Source: an uncultured Prevotellaceae bacterium
Lineage (GTDB): Bacteria; Bacteroidota; Bacteroidia; Bacteroidales; Bacteroidaceae
Direction: 5' to 3'
DNA length: 64,000 nucleotides
Assembly (NCBI GenBank): GCA_937910905.1
Contig: CALEPV010000079.1
Span: 1-64,000 of the forward strand
Shown here: piece by piece, positions 44,835-53,219 of the stretch
Position numbering within the stretch: the first letter of the stretch is position 1
Layout of the letters: every line of letters begins with the position of its first letter
Translations under genes and position numbers: made by a program
Notes under the pieces: generated by a model
What the model saw: the letters and a program-made list of their open reading frames with translations, nothing else
Told to the model about the DNA's origin: nothing
The model's database searches: none

Positions 44835-46010
44835 TTATTCATAGTGGAACTCTCCATACTCCGACTTGATGGTCAGTGAGCGCGGACCATCCTCGATGTG
44901 TCCCACGACCTGGGCGTCGATGTTGAAGCTCTGGGCTGAATCTATTACCTTCTGCGCATGCTCTGGTGCTACGTATACCTCGAGTCTGTGGCCGCAGTTG
45001 AACACCTTGTACATCTCGCTCCAGTCGGCTCCGCTCTGTTCGGCTATGATGCGGAACAGAGGCGGCACAGGGAACATGTTGTCCTTCACCACACGGCAGT
45101 TGTCGCCCACGAAGTGAAGCACCTTGGTCTGTGCTCCGCCTGTGCAATGCACCATTCCGTGTATGTCGGCCTTCATCTTGTCTATCAGCTGTCTTACAAC
45201 AGGGGCGTACGTGCGGGTAGGCGAAAGGACGAGTTTGCCGACATTCAGTTGTGAGCTGTCAATTGTGTATTGTGAATTGAGTTTATACTTCCCACTATAC
45301 ACCAGCTCCTCCGGTACGGCATGGTCGTAGGTCTCGGGGTACTTCTCGGCCATGTACTTGCTGAACACATCGTGGCGGGCTGAGGTCAGACCGTTGCTAC
45401 CCATGCCGCCATTGTACTCATGCTCGTAGGTCGCCTGTCCGAACGATGCCAGTCCCACAATCACATCGCCAGGACGAATGTTGGCATTGTCTATCACATC
45501 TGCACGACGCATACGGCACGTCACGGTAGAGTCGACGATGATGGTACGCACCAGATCGCCCACATCGGCCGTCTCGCCACCTGTGCCATAGATACCTATA
45601 CCCATGTCGCGCAGCTCAGCCATCAGCTCGTCGGTACCATTGATGATAGCAGAGATGACTTCGCCTGGTATCAGCATCTTGTTGCGGCCTATGGTGCTGG
45701 ACACAAGAATGTTGTCCACAGCGCCCACGCATAGCAGGTCGTCGATGTTCATAATCAGCGCATCCTGTGCAATGCCTTTCCACACGCTGAGGTCGCCCGT
45801 TTCGCGCCAGTAGGCGTATGCCAGCGACGACTTTGTACCGGCACCGTCGGCGTGCATGATGTTGCAGTACTCTGGGTCGCCGCCCAGTATGTCGGGTATT
45901 ATCTTGCAGAAGGCATGAGGAAAGATGCCCTTGTCTATATTACGTATGGCTGCGTGCACATCCTCCTTGGCGGCCGACACGCCGCGAGCCATGTAGCGTT
46001 GATTGCCCAT
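44835..46010 (-). CDS. purM: Phosphoribosylformylglycinamidine cyclo-ligase (AIR synthase)
   Basis: 391 residues from the ATG at 46010 (an in-frame TTG lies two codons upstream). Longer than the ~345 residues of enterobacterial PurM, as is usual in Bacteroidota. Motifs: HADGAGTKSSLAYAY, YGTGGETADVGDLVR, GDVIVGLASFGQATYEHEYN, and the C-terminal FNCGHRLEVYV. It closes the imidazole ring to give AIR from FGAM and ATP. The stretch KLNSQYTIDSSQLN (near residue 250) is encoded by AATTG-type sequence like the spacer repeats. Its upstream gap (46011-46045) is such a spacer. Confidence 0.94.
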   Translation of the reverse strand: MGNQRYMARGVSAAKEDVHAAIRNIDKGIFPHAFCKIIPDILGGDPEYCNIMHADGAGTKSSLAYAYWRETGDLSVWKGIAQDALIMNIDDLLCVGAVDNILVSSTIGRNKMLIPGEVISAIINGTDELMAELRDMGIGIYGTGGETADVGDLVRTIIVDSTVTCRMRRADVIDNANIRPGDVIVGLASFGQATYEHEYNGGMGSNGLTSARHDVFSKYMAEKYPETYDHAVPEELVYSGKYKLNSQYTIDSSQLNVGKLVLSPTRTYAPVVRQLIDKMKADIHGMVHCTGGAQTKVLHFVGDNCRVVKDNMFPVPPLFRIIAEQSGADWSEMYKVFNCGHRLEVYVAPEHAQKVIDSAQSFNIDAQVVGHIEDGPRSLTIKSEYGEFHYE

Positions 46011-46037
46011 TGTCAATTGTCAATTATCAATTATCAA
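46011..46037. repeat. AATTG-type spacer repeat upstream of purM
   Basis: TGTCAATTGTCAATTATCAATT: near-tandem copies of TCAATTG directly before the purM start. Confidence 0.65.
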
Positions 46038-46045
46038 GCCCTCCA

Positions 46046-46636
46046 TCAAAACTCCACCGTCGGAGCCTTGTCGGAGCCTGCCTCGGCTTGGAACATAGCC
46101 TTTGTACTGAAACCGAACATACCGGCAAAGATGTTGTTCGGGAAGCGGCGCACATATACATTATACTGCTGTGTGGCCTCGTTGAACAGACGGCGCGACT
46201 CGGCAATGCGGTTCTCAGTGCCTTCCAGCTGAGCCTGCAGCTCGCTGAACTGCTCGCTGGCCTTCAAGTCGGGATAGTTCTCTGTGATGGCCAGCAGTCG
46301 GCCCAGAGCCTGGCTTACCTCGCCTTGTGCTGCCTGATACTCGGCCAACTTCTCCGGCGTGAGGTTTTCGGGGTCTACAGTAATCTGTGTTGCCTTGGTG
46401 CGGGCATCGACCACAGCCTGAAGTGTCTCGCGCTCATGGGCAGCATAGCCCTTCACGGTATTGACTAGGTTGGGTATTAGGTCGGCACGACGCTGGTACT
46501 GAGTCTGCACGTCGCTCCATGCTCGTGTCACGGTTTCATCCTGCGACACCAGGTTATTGTAGGTTGAAGTGGCGCAACCGCCAACGAGTACTATTACCGC
46601 TACGATGGCAATCAGTACGATGTGTGATGTTTTCAT
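46046..46636 (-). CDS. lemA: LemA family protein
   Basis: 196 residues. A single N-terminal hydrophobic segment with a lipobox-like Cys (IVLIAIVAVIVLVGGCATS) anchors a helical domain. LemA motifs are present: YNNLVSQDETVTRAWSDVQTQYQRRADLIPNLVNTVKGYA-AHERET, NPEN-type loop, ENYPDLKAS and RRFPNNIFAGMFGF. The function of LemA is poorly defined; it accompanies TPM-domain proteins in many Bacteroidota, as here (26 bp upstream), and the pair probably works together at the membrane. Confidence 0.94.
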   Translation of the reverse strand: MKTSHIVLIAIVAVIVLVGGCATSTYNNLVSQDETVTRAWSDVQTQYQRRADLIPNLVNTVKGYAAHERETLQAVVDARTKATQITVDPENLTPEKLAEYQAAQGEVSQALGRLLAITENYPDLKASEQFSELQAQLEGTENRIAESRRLFNEATQQYNVYVRRFPNNIFAGMFGFSTKAMFQAEAGSDKAPTVEF

Positions 46637-46662
46637 ATTCTTAATGTTTGATTGAGTTTATA

Positions 46663-47559
46663 CTAAAAGTGTCCGCCTGCACCGCCGCCACCGAAGCTGC
46701 CTCCGCCAAAGTGTCCGCCGGTGAAGCCTCCACCACTTCGGCCGCTGAAGCTGCCGCCACCGAAGTAGGCACCCGACGCCGTGGCCAGGCTCTCGTCCCA
46801 AGTGCGCAATTTTGTGAAGTGGCAGTTTGTGCATTTGTATGTATCGTAGTGTGTGCGTATGCCCAGGCTCTTCTTCTTCTCGGTCCGGCCCGATATCTTC
46901 TTCATGGTGTGCTTATGGCAGTTAGGGCACAGGCGCTTCTGATAGTCGTCGTACCAGATGGCGAAGATGATGAGCCCGATGCCTACCAGCATGAAGCAGC
47001 AGAAGATAATCAGGGCCAGCTTGTCGTCCTCATCGAAGTCTGACAACGGCACAAGCGAGTCGTCGCCATCCACATAAAGCGTAATGGCACGAACCGTCTG
47101 CAGCATAGCCTCGTCCCACTCGCCTTCTCGCAGCGACGGAAGCATTTGTGTGTTCTCTATACGACGGCAGATGGCATCGGGCAGCGTGCCCTCGAGCCCA
47201 CGTCCTGTAAGGATCTGATATGCGCGGTCACCCGTCGAGAGGAGTATGATAAGGCCGCTGTTCTGCTCCTTGCTACCTATGCCGTACTTGCGTCCCAGCT
47301 TCATGCAGAACTCGTAGGTGTCGCCACCCTCGATGTACTCCACCACAGCCAGAACGGTCTGCACTCCGTGGGCGGTCTCCATCTGACCCAGCCAGAGGTT
47401 GAGCGAGTCGACCGTCTCCTGCGACAATATGCCGTCGGGGTTGCTGACATACTTTGTCTTGTCCTGCAAGTATGGTATGGGCAGGTTGTCGACTGTGTAG
47501 GTCGCAGCTGTTGCAGCAGCGGCGACTATCATAATGATTATGGTCAGTAGCTTTCGCAT
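46663..47559 (-). CDS. TPM-domain membrane protein with zinc ribbon and Gly-rich tail
   Basis: 298 residues. Signal peptide (LLTIIIMIVAAAATAAT), TPM domain at ~35-165 (YVSNPDGILSQETVDSLNLW, NSGLIILLSTGDRAYQILTG), a transmembrane helix near 183-203 (LALIIFCCFMLVGIGLIIFAI), then a CPNC...CTNC zinc-ribbon-like cytoplasmic segment. The tail is Gly/Phe/Ser-rich (GGGSFGGGGAGGHF). TPM domains are phosphatase-like or act as assembly modules in photosystem II repair; the bacterial role is unclear. Pairing with lemA is conserved. The zinc ribbon after the membrane helix is a less common addition. Confidence 0.9.
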   Translation of the reverse strand: MRKLLTIIIMIVAAAATAATYTVDNLPIPYLQDKTKYVSNPDGILSQETVDSLNLWLGQMETAHGVQTVLAVVEYIEGGDTYEFCMKLGRKYGIGSKEQNSGLIILLSTGDRAYQILTGRGLEGTLPDAICRRIENTQMLPSLREGEWDEAMLQTVRAITLYVDGDDSLVPLSDFDEDDKLALIIFCCFMLVGIGLIIFAIWYDDYQKRLCPNCHKHTMKKISGRTEKKKSLGIRTHYDTYKCTNCHFTKLRTWDESLATASGAYFGGGSFSGRSGGGFTGGHFGGGSFGGGGAGGHF

Positions 47560-47565
47560 CGGATA

Positions 47566-48360
47566 TCAGTCTTTGCCGTTCCAGAACTCCCAGCTGGCCA
47601 GAGCCTGCAGGTGTAGCATCTCCAGCCCGTTTTTTACTGTGGCACCCTGCCGGCGGCCCTGCCGCATGAAGAGCGTCTGCTCTGGGTTGTACACCAGGTC
47701 GTAAAGCAGGTGCTGCGGCGTGAGCGAGCGATAAGGCAGTTCGGGACAGCTGTCTGTGCGGGGCGACATGCCCAGTGGTGAACAGTTGACTATCACTGTA
47801 TAGTCGGCCAGCATATTGGGTGTGATGTCGGCGTAAGTGAACTGACCGTCGCGCGGCGTGCGGCTCACGTATCTCCACTCCAGCCCCAGACGGTTCAGGC
47901 CTACGCAGACGGCCTTGGATGCCCCACCCGTCCCCAGCACAAGGGCACGGCGGTGGTGCGGCTGGAGCAGCGGGCGTATGCTGTCCATGAAGCCTATGAT
48001 GTCAGAGTTGAAGCCCTTTAGGATTGGACAATTGGGCAATTGACCGTTGGGCAATTGGCCGTTGGGCAACTGACCGTTGGGCAATTGGCGTGTGACACGC
48101 ACCACATTGACCGCCCCTATCTCACGCGCTTCGTCCGACAGCTCGTCGAGATACTGCATCACCTGTTGCTTGTATGGTATCGTCACGTTGAAGCCTTGCA
48201 GGTCCGGATGCTCCTCCAGCAACTGCGGCAGCTGTGCGATACTCTCGATGTCGAAGTTGAGATACTTGGCATCTACGCCCTCGCGAGCGAACTTCTCTGT
48301 GAAGAACTGCCGCGAGAAGGAGTGAGCTAATGGGTGACCTATGAGACCGTATTGTTTCAT
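47566..48360 (-). CDS. aroE: Shikimate dehydrogenase with in-frame QLPNG repeat
   Basis: 264 residues. NVTIPYK (58-64, catalytic Lys64), GAVN (82-85), FNSDIIGF (catalytic Asp120), the NADP loop LVLGTGGASKAV and the C-terminal NGLEMLHLQA are all present. It reduces 3-dehydroshikimate to shikimate with NADPH. Between GAVNVVRVTR and the substrate-binding Asp loop there are four QLPNG-type pentapeptides (92-111) in a loop that is normally much shorter; they come from a 15-bp minisatellite. The active-site residues flank but are not replaced by it. The start overlaps the menG stop by 4 bp. Confidence 0.94.
   Translation of the reverse strand: MKQYGLIGHPLAHSFSRQFFTEKFAREGVDAKYLNFDIESIAQLPQLLEEHPDLQGFNVTIPYKQQVMQYLDELSDEAREIGAVNVVRVTRQLPNGQLPNGQLPNGQLPNCPILKGFNSDIIGFMDSIRPLLQPHHRRALVLGTGGASKAVCVGLNRLGLEWRYVSRTPRDGQFTYADITPNMLADYTVIVNCSPLGMSPRTDSCPELPYRSLTPQHLLYDLVYNPEQTLFMRQGRRQGATVKNGLEMLHLQALASWEFWNGKD
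48028..48087. repeat. 15-bp minisatellite inside aroE
   Basis: Four units close to GGGCAATTGACCGTT, differing at one or two positions, each encoding QLPN plus G or C on the minus strand. Gain or loss of a unit keeps the frame. The AATTG core resembles the intergenic spacer repeats. Confidence 0.9.
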
Positions 48361-49082
48361 TTTGTTGCCAGATACATTGTGCTCAGCCCGAAGGTGAAGC
48401 GTTTGAAGTCTACGGTGCTGAAGCCGCAGTCGCGCATCATCGGTGCCAGCTGCTCTGCTTGCGGGAAGGCAGCCATAGACTCAGGCAGGTAGGTGTAGGC
48501 ACTGTCGTCGTGACTGATGATACGGCCTATGGTGCGCATCACCACGTTGGCATACACCCAGAACAGTTGCTTCATGGGGAAGCGGCGGGGTGTTGTCAGC
48601 TCGACCAGCATCATGTGTCCGCCTGGCTTGAGCACGCGGCACATTTCGCGCAGGCCTGCCTGCAGGTCTGTGAAGTTGCGGGCACCATAGGACACGGTCA
48701 CAGCGTCGAACATGCAGTCGGCATACGTCAGCTTCGTGCAGTCCTCCTGCTGGAACGTAATCATGCTGTCCAGCCCTGCGTCTGCCACTTTCCTGCGAGC
48801 CACATCCATCATGCCTTCGCTGATGTCGACTCCTATGATGCTCTGCGGCTGCAGGCGTTCTGCGGCCAGCATTGCAAAGTCGCCCGTGCCGGTAGCTATA
48901 TCCAGTATGCTCTGAGGCTTGTAGGGCTTGAGTGCATCCACGGCCTTGCGCCTCCAGCAGCGGTCAATGCCGAGCGAGAGCGTGTGGTTTAGGCGGTCGT
49001 AGGTGGGAGCGATGCTGTTGAACATAGCTACCACCTGCTCCCGCTTGGAGTCGTCGGTCTTGTATGGTTTGATGTCGTTCAT
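48357..49082 (-). CDS. menG: Demethylmenaquinone methyltransferase (UbiE/MenG)
   Basis: 241 residues. Class I SAM methyltransferase: motif I ILDIATGTGDFA, VDISEGMM, the UbiE signature YDRLNHTLSLGIDRCWRR and VSYGARNFTDLQAGLREMCR-VLKPGG. It methylates demethylmenaquinone to menaquinone, the respiratory quinone of Bacteroidota; ubiquinone is not made in this group, so menG is preferred over ubiE. It lies 3 bp after purC and overlaps aroE by 4 bp in the phoH-purC-menG-aroE series. Confidence 0.94.
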   Translation of the reverse strand: MNDIKPYKTDDSKREQVVAMFNSIAPTYDRLNHTLSLGIDRCWRRKAVDALKPYKPQSILDIATGTGDFAMLAAERLQPQSIIGVDISEGMMDVARRKVADAGLDSMITFQQEDCTKLTYADCMFDAVTVSYGARNFTDLQAGLREMCRVLKPGGHMMLVELTTPRRFPMKQLFWVYANVVMRTIGRIISHDDSAYTYLPESMAAFPQAEQLAPMMRDCGFSTVDFKRFTFGLSTMYLATK

Positions 49083-49085
49083 TGC

Positions 49086-50036
49086 CTATCTGTTGGCAGC
49101 CAGCCAAGCTGACACGTTCTTCTCTATGCGTCTGGCCACGTCCTCGGTGATGTCGGCCTTCACGAACTTCTCGCCTACAATGTGCTCGTATAGCTCTATG
49201 TAGCGGTCGCTGATGCTCTGCACGAAGTCGTCGGTCAGCTCTGGCATCACATCGCCCGGACGGTTCATGAAGTTGTGGTCAATGAGCCACTGGCGCACAA
49301 ACTCCTTGGACAGCTGGCGCTGCGGCTCACCCTTGGCGAACTTCTCCTCGTAGCCCTCGGCGTAGAAGTAGCGGCTGCTGTCGGGCGTGTGTATCTCGTC
49401 GATGAGTATCACCTTGCCGTCGCGCTTGCCGAACTCATACTTGGTGTCCACCAGTATCAGTCCCTTCTTGGCGGCTATCTCAGTGCCGCGCTGGAAGAGC
49501 GCACGGGTGTACTGCTCCATCACAGCATAGTCCTCGGCGCTGACTATGCCTTGACGTATTATCTCCTCGCGCGAGATGTTCTCGTCGTGTCCCTCGTCGG
49601 CCTTGGTGGTCGGAGTGATGATGGGCTCGGGGAACTTCTCGTTCTCGCGCATACCATCGGGCAGCTTCACGCCGCACAGCTCGCGGCAGCCTGCCTTGTA
49701 CTCGCGCCATGCCGAACCTGTCAGGTAGCCGCGTATGATCATCTCCACACGGAAGCCCTCCGCTTTCAGACCTACAGTAACCATTGGGTCTGGCGTAGCC
49801 AGCTTCCAGTTCGGAACGATGTCGGATGTAGCATCGAGGAATGAGGCTGCTATCTGGTTGAGCACCTGCCCCTTGAAGGGTATGCCCTTGGGCAGCACAA
49901 CATCGAAGGCAGAAATGCGGTCGGTGGCCACCATGACCATCAGGTCGTCGTTGATGTCATACACATCGCGCACCTTGCCGTGATAGACGCTGCGCTGATT
50001 CGAGAAATTGAAATCTGTACGAGTTAGGGATTTCAT
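49086..50036 (-). CDS. purC: SAICAR synthetase PurC
   Basis: 316 residues, longer than the ~237 of E. coli and like the eukaryote/Bacteroidota form. [20 protein letters not shown], the signature [37 protein letters not shown] and [31 protein letters not shown] are intact. It condenses CAIR with Asp using ATP. The gap to phoH (68 bp) has no clear -7 box, so expression from the phoH promoter is likely. Confidence 0.96.
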   Translation of the reverse strand: MKSLTRTDFNFSNQRSVYHGKVRDVYDINDDLMVMVATDRISAFDVVLPKGIPFKGQVLNQIAASFLDATSDIVPNWKLATPDPMVTVGLKAEGFRVEMIIRGYLTGSAWREYKAGCRELCGVKLPDGMRENEKFPEPIITPTTKADEGHDENISREEIIRQGIVSAEDYAVMEQYTRALFQRGTEIAAKKGLILVDTKYEFGKRDGKVILIDEIHTPDSSRYFYAEGYEEKFAKGEPQRQLSKEFVRQWLIDHNFMNRPGDVMPELTDDFVQSISDRYIELYEHIVGEKFVKADITEDVARRIEKNVSAWLAANR

Positions 50037-50104
50037 CGTGAATATATTGTATTATGGTTATTATGCTGATTGCTGGTGGGGACTAAGCTGGTTGATAGCT
50101 TGGC

Positions 50105-51133
50105 TTATGCCAGTTGATGACTCAGGTGCGGGCTTATGTAGCCGTTGCCGTCCACGGGGGTGTCGGGCAAGGGATGCTGCTCGCGCTCCTGTTTTATGGT
50201 TTTGTCGCGGCGGTCGTAGGCATCGACGATCTTGGTCACCAGACGGTGGCGCACTATGTCCTTGGCTGTAAATTCTACGCGGCCTATGTCGTTGATGCCG
50301 GCCAGCACCTCGATGGCGTCCTTCAGGCCCGAGCGTAAGGAGTGAGGCAGGTCAATCTGCGTCAGGTCGCCTGTGATAATCATCTTTGTGTTCATGCCCA
50401 TACGCGTTAGGAACATCTTGATTTGCGCGGGAGTGGTGTTCTGTGCTTCGTCAAGTATCACCACGGCATCGTTCAGCGTGCGGCCGCGCATGAAGGCCAG
50501 CGGTGCAATCTGAATCACATTCTGCTCCATCAGCTCCTGTAGCTTCTGGTGAGGCAACATGTCCTCCAGCGCATCGTAGAGCGGCTGTAGGTATGGGTCT
50601 ATCTTGTCGCGCATATCACCGGGCAGGAAGCCCAGCTTCTCGCCAGCCTCCACAGCCGGACGCGACAGTATGATGCGGCGTATGGACTTGCGCTTGAGGG
50701 CACGCACGGCGAGGGCAATGCTCAGATATGTCTTACCGGAGCCGGCCGGACCGATGGCAAACACCATGTCCTTCTTGTCGAAAGCTTCGACCAGACGTGT
50801 CTGGTTCTCGCTACGGGGGCTGATAGGCTTGCCCTGCAGCGTGTACACAATGACACCCTTCGCACCCTCGCGGTTGGTGGTCTCGCCCTTGACAATCTGC
50901 AAGAGCTCCTCGTCCGTCAGGCTGTTGTACTGCGAGCAATGAATCTGGAGCTTGTTGAAATGCTCCTCGAAGGCTGCTATCTCCTCCTCATCGCCCATCA
51001 CCTTCACTACATTGCCACGCGCCACGATGCGCAACTTCGGGTGCAGAGCTTTGAGCATCTGCATGTTAGTATTACCCACACCGTAGAATATCTGTGGGTC
51101 GGCATCCTCAAGAATAAGGTGTCTCTCTATCAT
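50105..51133 (-). CDS. phoH: PhoH-family ATPase
   Basis: 342 residues. A KH-like N-terminal region (LKALHPKLRIVARGNVVKVM) is followed by the PhoH NTPase: Walker A AIGPAGSGKTYLS near residue 130, VEAGEKLGFLPGDM, PLAFMRGRTLNDAVVILDEA (Walker B) and ITGDLTQIDLP. PhoH proteins are ATPases linked to RNA metabolism and stress; the exact role is unsettled. It has a promoter box 19 bp upstream and heads the long leftward housekeeping series. The C-terminal tail (DTPVDGNGYISPHLSHQLA) is not conserved. Confidence 0.94.
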   Translation of the reverse strand: MIERHLILEDADPQIFYGVGNTNMQMLKALHPKLRIVARGNVVKVMGDEEEIAAFEEHFNKLQIHCSQYNSLTDEELLQIVKGETTNREGAKGVIVYTLQGKPISPRSENQTRLVEAFDKKDMVFAIGPAGSGKTYLSIALAVRALKRKSIRRIILSRPAVEAGEKLGFLPGDMRDKIDPYLQPLYDALEDMLPHQKLQELMEQNVIQIAPLAFMRGRTLNDAVVILDEAQNTTPAQIKMFLTRMGMNTKMIITGDLTQIDLPHSLRSGLKDAIEVLAGINDIGRVEFTAKDIVRHRLVTKIVDAYDRRDKTIKQEREQHPLPDTPVDGNGYISPHLSHQLA

Positions 51134-51152
51134 CGTATTGACATTTCGAGTG

Positions 51153-51160
51153 CAAATGTA
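51153..51160 (-). promoter_or_regulatory. -7 box for phoH
   Basis: CAAATGTA reads TACATTTG leftward, 19 bp before the phoH ATG. It is divergent from the box at 51205. Confidence 0.6.
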
Positions 51161-51204
51161 CGCTTTTATTATGGAACAGTCGTTGTCATCTTGGCATTTT
51201 GTAC

Positions 51205-51212
51205 TACTTTTG
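51205..51212 (+). promoter_or_regulatory. -7 box for the DUF5715-like gene
   Basis: TACTTTTG, 25 bp before the GTG at 51238. An in-frame TTG at 51199 would overlap it and is therefore not the start. Confidence 0.6.
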
Positions 51213-51237
51213 CAACCGAATTATTACACACGCTACT

Positions 51238-52074
51238 GTGCGCAGGCTTAAGAAAACCATATTCATTCGTCTTACCGGGGTGCTGGTACTGGTGCTCTTC
51301 GTAGTGAGAGTGTGCAACCCCGAAGTGTATCACAGCGACCCTACAGCTGCACTTGCCGATGCCGACCAGACGGCTGCAGAAGCTCTGGCGACTATTGACC
51401 CGACACCTGCACCAGAGGTTTCTACCGACAAGGACAGCAGCCCCGCCAGCTCCCAAGGCTCACATCCACTACCCTCCAGACACCAGCTGGACTTCAGCTA
51501 CAGGCACCCTGTACGCGGAGTGCGCAGCTACACCGACGAGCTGCACGACCTGCAGGAGGTGCAGTACCCCACGGCACGACGCCTGGGTGTACGTCCCATA
51601 CAGACACGTGCCGAAGTGGAGCACAGCAAGAACAAACTGGTATACATAGGTCTGTCGCCCTACTACATCATAGGCCGTCAGATGCAGCAGAGCATACCAT
51701 ATCTCGTGCCGCGGGCTGCCGAACTGCTACAGCACATAGGCCGGGCCTTCATCGACTCCGTAGCTGTGAAGCAACTGCCGCTACACACCATCGTCGTGAC
51801 CAGCGCCCTGCGCACCGAGCAGGATGCTGCCCGCCTGCGTCGCTCCAACACCAACGCTTCCGACCAGAGCTGCCATCGCTTCGGCACTACGATAGACATT
51901 TCCTATCGCAGCTTCTACGACGTAGAAGCCCAAAGTCAGGAACCGCGCTCCGCAGAGATTCAGGAGAAGCTCAAGCTGGTGCTGGCAGAAGTGATTCGCG
52001 ACCAGCGCAACGCTGGCAATTGCTGGGTGATGTACGAGCGCAAGCAAGCCTGCTTCCACATCACCGTGAGGTAA
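51238..52074 (+). CDS. DUF5715-like protein, possible M15-type peptidase fold
   Basis: 278 residues from a GTG at 51238. One N-terminal transmembrane or signal helix (FIRLTGVLVLVLFVVRVC) is followed by a Pro/Ser-rich linker and a C-terminal domain from ~100. The domain holds VVTSALRTEQDAARLRRSN, SCHRFGTTIDISY and CWVMYERKQACFHITVR. The SALR...H...GTTIDIS...FHI pattern resembles the zinc ligands of D,D-carboxypeptidase-like (M15/VanY) proteins: His in SCHRFG, Asp in TIDIS and the last His. A role in peptidoglycan trimming is inferred, not shown. Monocistronic. Confidence 0.75.
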   Translation: MRRLKKTIFIRLTGVLVLVLFVVRVCNPEVYHSDPTAALADADQTAAEALATIDPTPAPEVSTDKDSSPASSQGSHPLPSRHQLDFSYRHPVRGVRSYTDELHDLQEVQYPTARRLGVRPIQTRAEVEHSKNKLVYIGLSPYYIIGRQMQQSIPYLVPRAAELLQHIGRAFIDSVAVKQLPLHTIVVTSALRTEQDAARLRRSNTNASDQSCHRFGTTIDISYRSFYDVEAQSQEPRSAEIQEKLKLVLAEVIRDQRNAGNCWVMYERKQACFHITVR

Positions 52075-52135
52075 GCCGTGCACTGTGCAGCTCAAAAAAA
52101 CATTGCCATAAGCCCACACTCATCGGATATTTGTG

Positions 52136-52143
52136 TACCTTTG
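52136..52143 (+). promoter_or_regulatory. -7 box for the lipoprotein pair
   Basis: TACCTTTG, 55 bp before the ATG at 52199. Confidence 0.6.
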
Positions 52144-52198
52144 CACCGCATATTAATTATGGTATGCGCGTACAAACCTTTATTAACAACATTACATT

Positions 52199-53196
52199 AT
52201 GTCCTTCAAATCATTCAACGCCACAGCGTTGGCCATGCTCCTTATTGCTGGCTCGCCTGCCTTGACAGCATGTGGCGATGACGAGAACTCAGAACTGGGG
52301 GGGGTAAAATAGAAAACCCTTCTGCCAAAAGTGCATTAACCATTGAGACCTATCGTATGGAACGGGTCGGTTCGGTGCTGCAGATAGAATGCCGCATCAC
52401 TAACACCACCGACAAAGCCATCAGGGGCAACCTTGCTTCCACGCTCCTATACTTCAAGGGAGTCACAGACAATCAGGGCAACGAGTACAGCGTTGACTAC
52501 GCATACGGTACAATGGACGCTATCGCCTTGAGCGATTTCTACTTTGAGCATGAAGTCACTTTTCAGCCACAACGACCACTCTACATAGTGGCCAAGGTGA
52601 AGGATTTCGACCCCACCAACCGCGCAACACGCGCCTCGCTGAACATGCTTCTGGAGAGCGACGACCTGCAGTACAGTACTGACTACAACTATGATGGCAA
52701 CTACACTCAGCTTGCCGTAGCCAAAGACATGCCCATACAGGACCGCAGGGTTATGGATGCAGGCGTGCAGGTGCCTGACACGGCGCTGGTCATCGACGTG
52801 AAAGGATACCACTATGAGCGCGACATGGCATACTGGGACCTTGACGACCACGAGTGCGATGCCCTCTATATTGACTATACCATCACGAACCAAAGCGGCA
52901 TCAACATGGGCAATGTCACAATATGCCCTGACGAAGACAGCACCGATGATGCAGGCAACGAATACCACGTCGGTGGCGAGTTCCTCCACTCATTGGGTAA
53001 GCAGGCCATTGACATCTGGGCACAGACAGAGCCCCTCGGACCCGGCGAGACTATCAATGGTACCATCAAACTGCTGCCTTTCGACCGCTATCAGCGCGGA
53101 GCCGACAAGGTGACACTCAACCTCAGCATCGAAGCATCGAACTACCAGCTGAGCGACAACCTCATTCGATTCATCAGAATACCTGTTGGACGTTAA
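52199..53196 (+). CDS. Lipoprotein gene interrupted at a G8 tract (possible phase variation)
   Basis: The ATG at 52199 starts a lipoprotein leader (MSFKSFNATALAMLLIAGSP, then ALTACGDDENSELG) that reaches a run of eight G at 52297-52304 and stops at TAG 52310-52312. The next frame is open through the same run (GGGKIENPSAKSALTIETYR) to 53196. A tract of nine or six G would join them into one lipoprotein of ~332 residues. The downstream part, also open from an ATG at 52357 (279 residues), has two beta-rich DUF4352-like units (LQIECRITNTTDKAIRGNLA; LYIDYTITNQSGINMGN) and no export signal of its own. The gene is therefore off as read, through phase variation or a homopolymer error. Confidence 0.75.
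52297..52304. repeat. Homopolymer of eight G
   Basis: A mononucleotide run placed just after the lipobox codons, a usual position for slipped-strand on/off switching of surface proteins. It is the longest such run noticed in a coding context in this window. Confidence 0.9.
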
Positions 53197-53219
53197 ACCA
53201 AACCCTTAATAATAAACAT

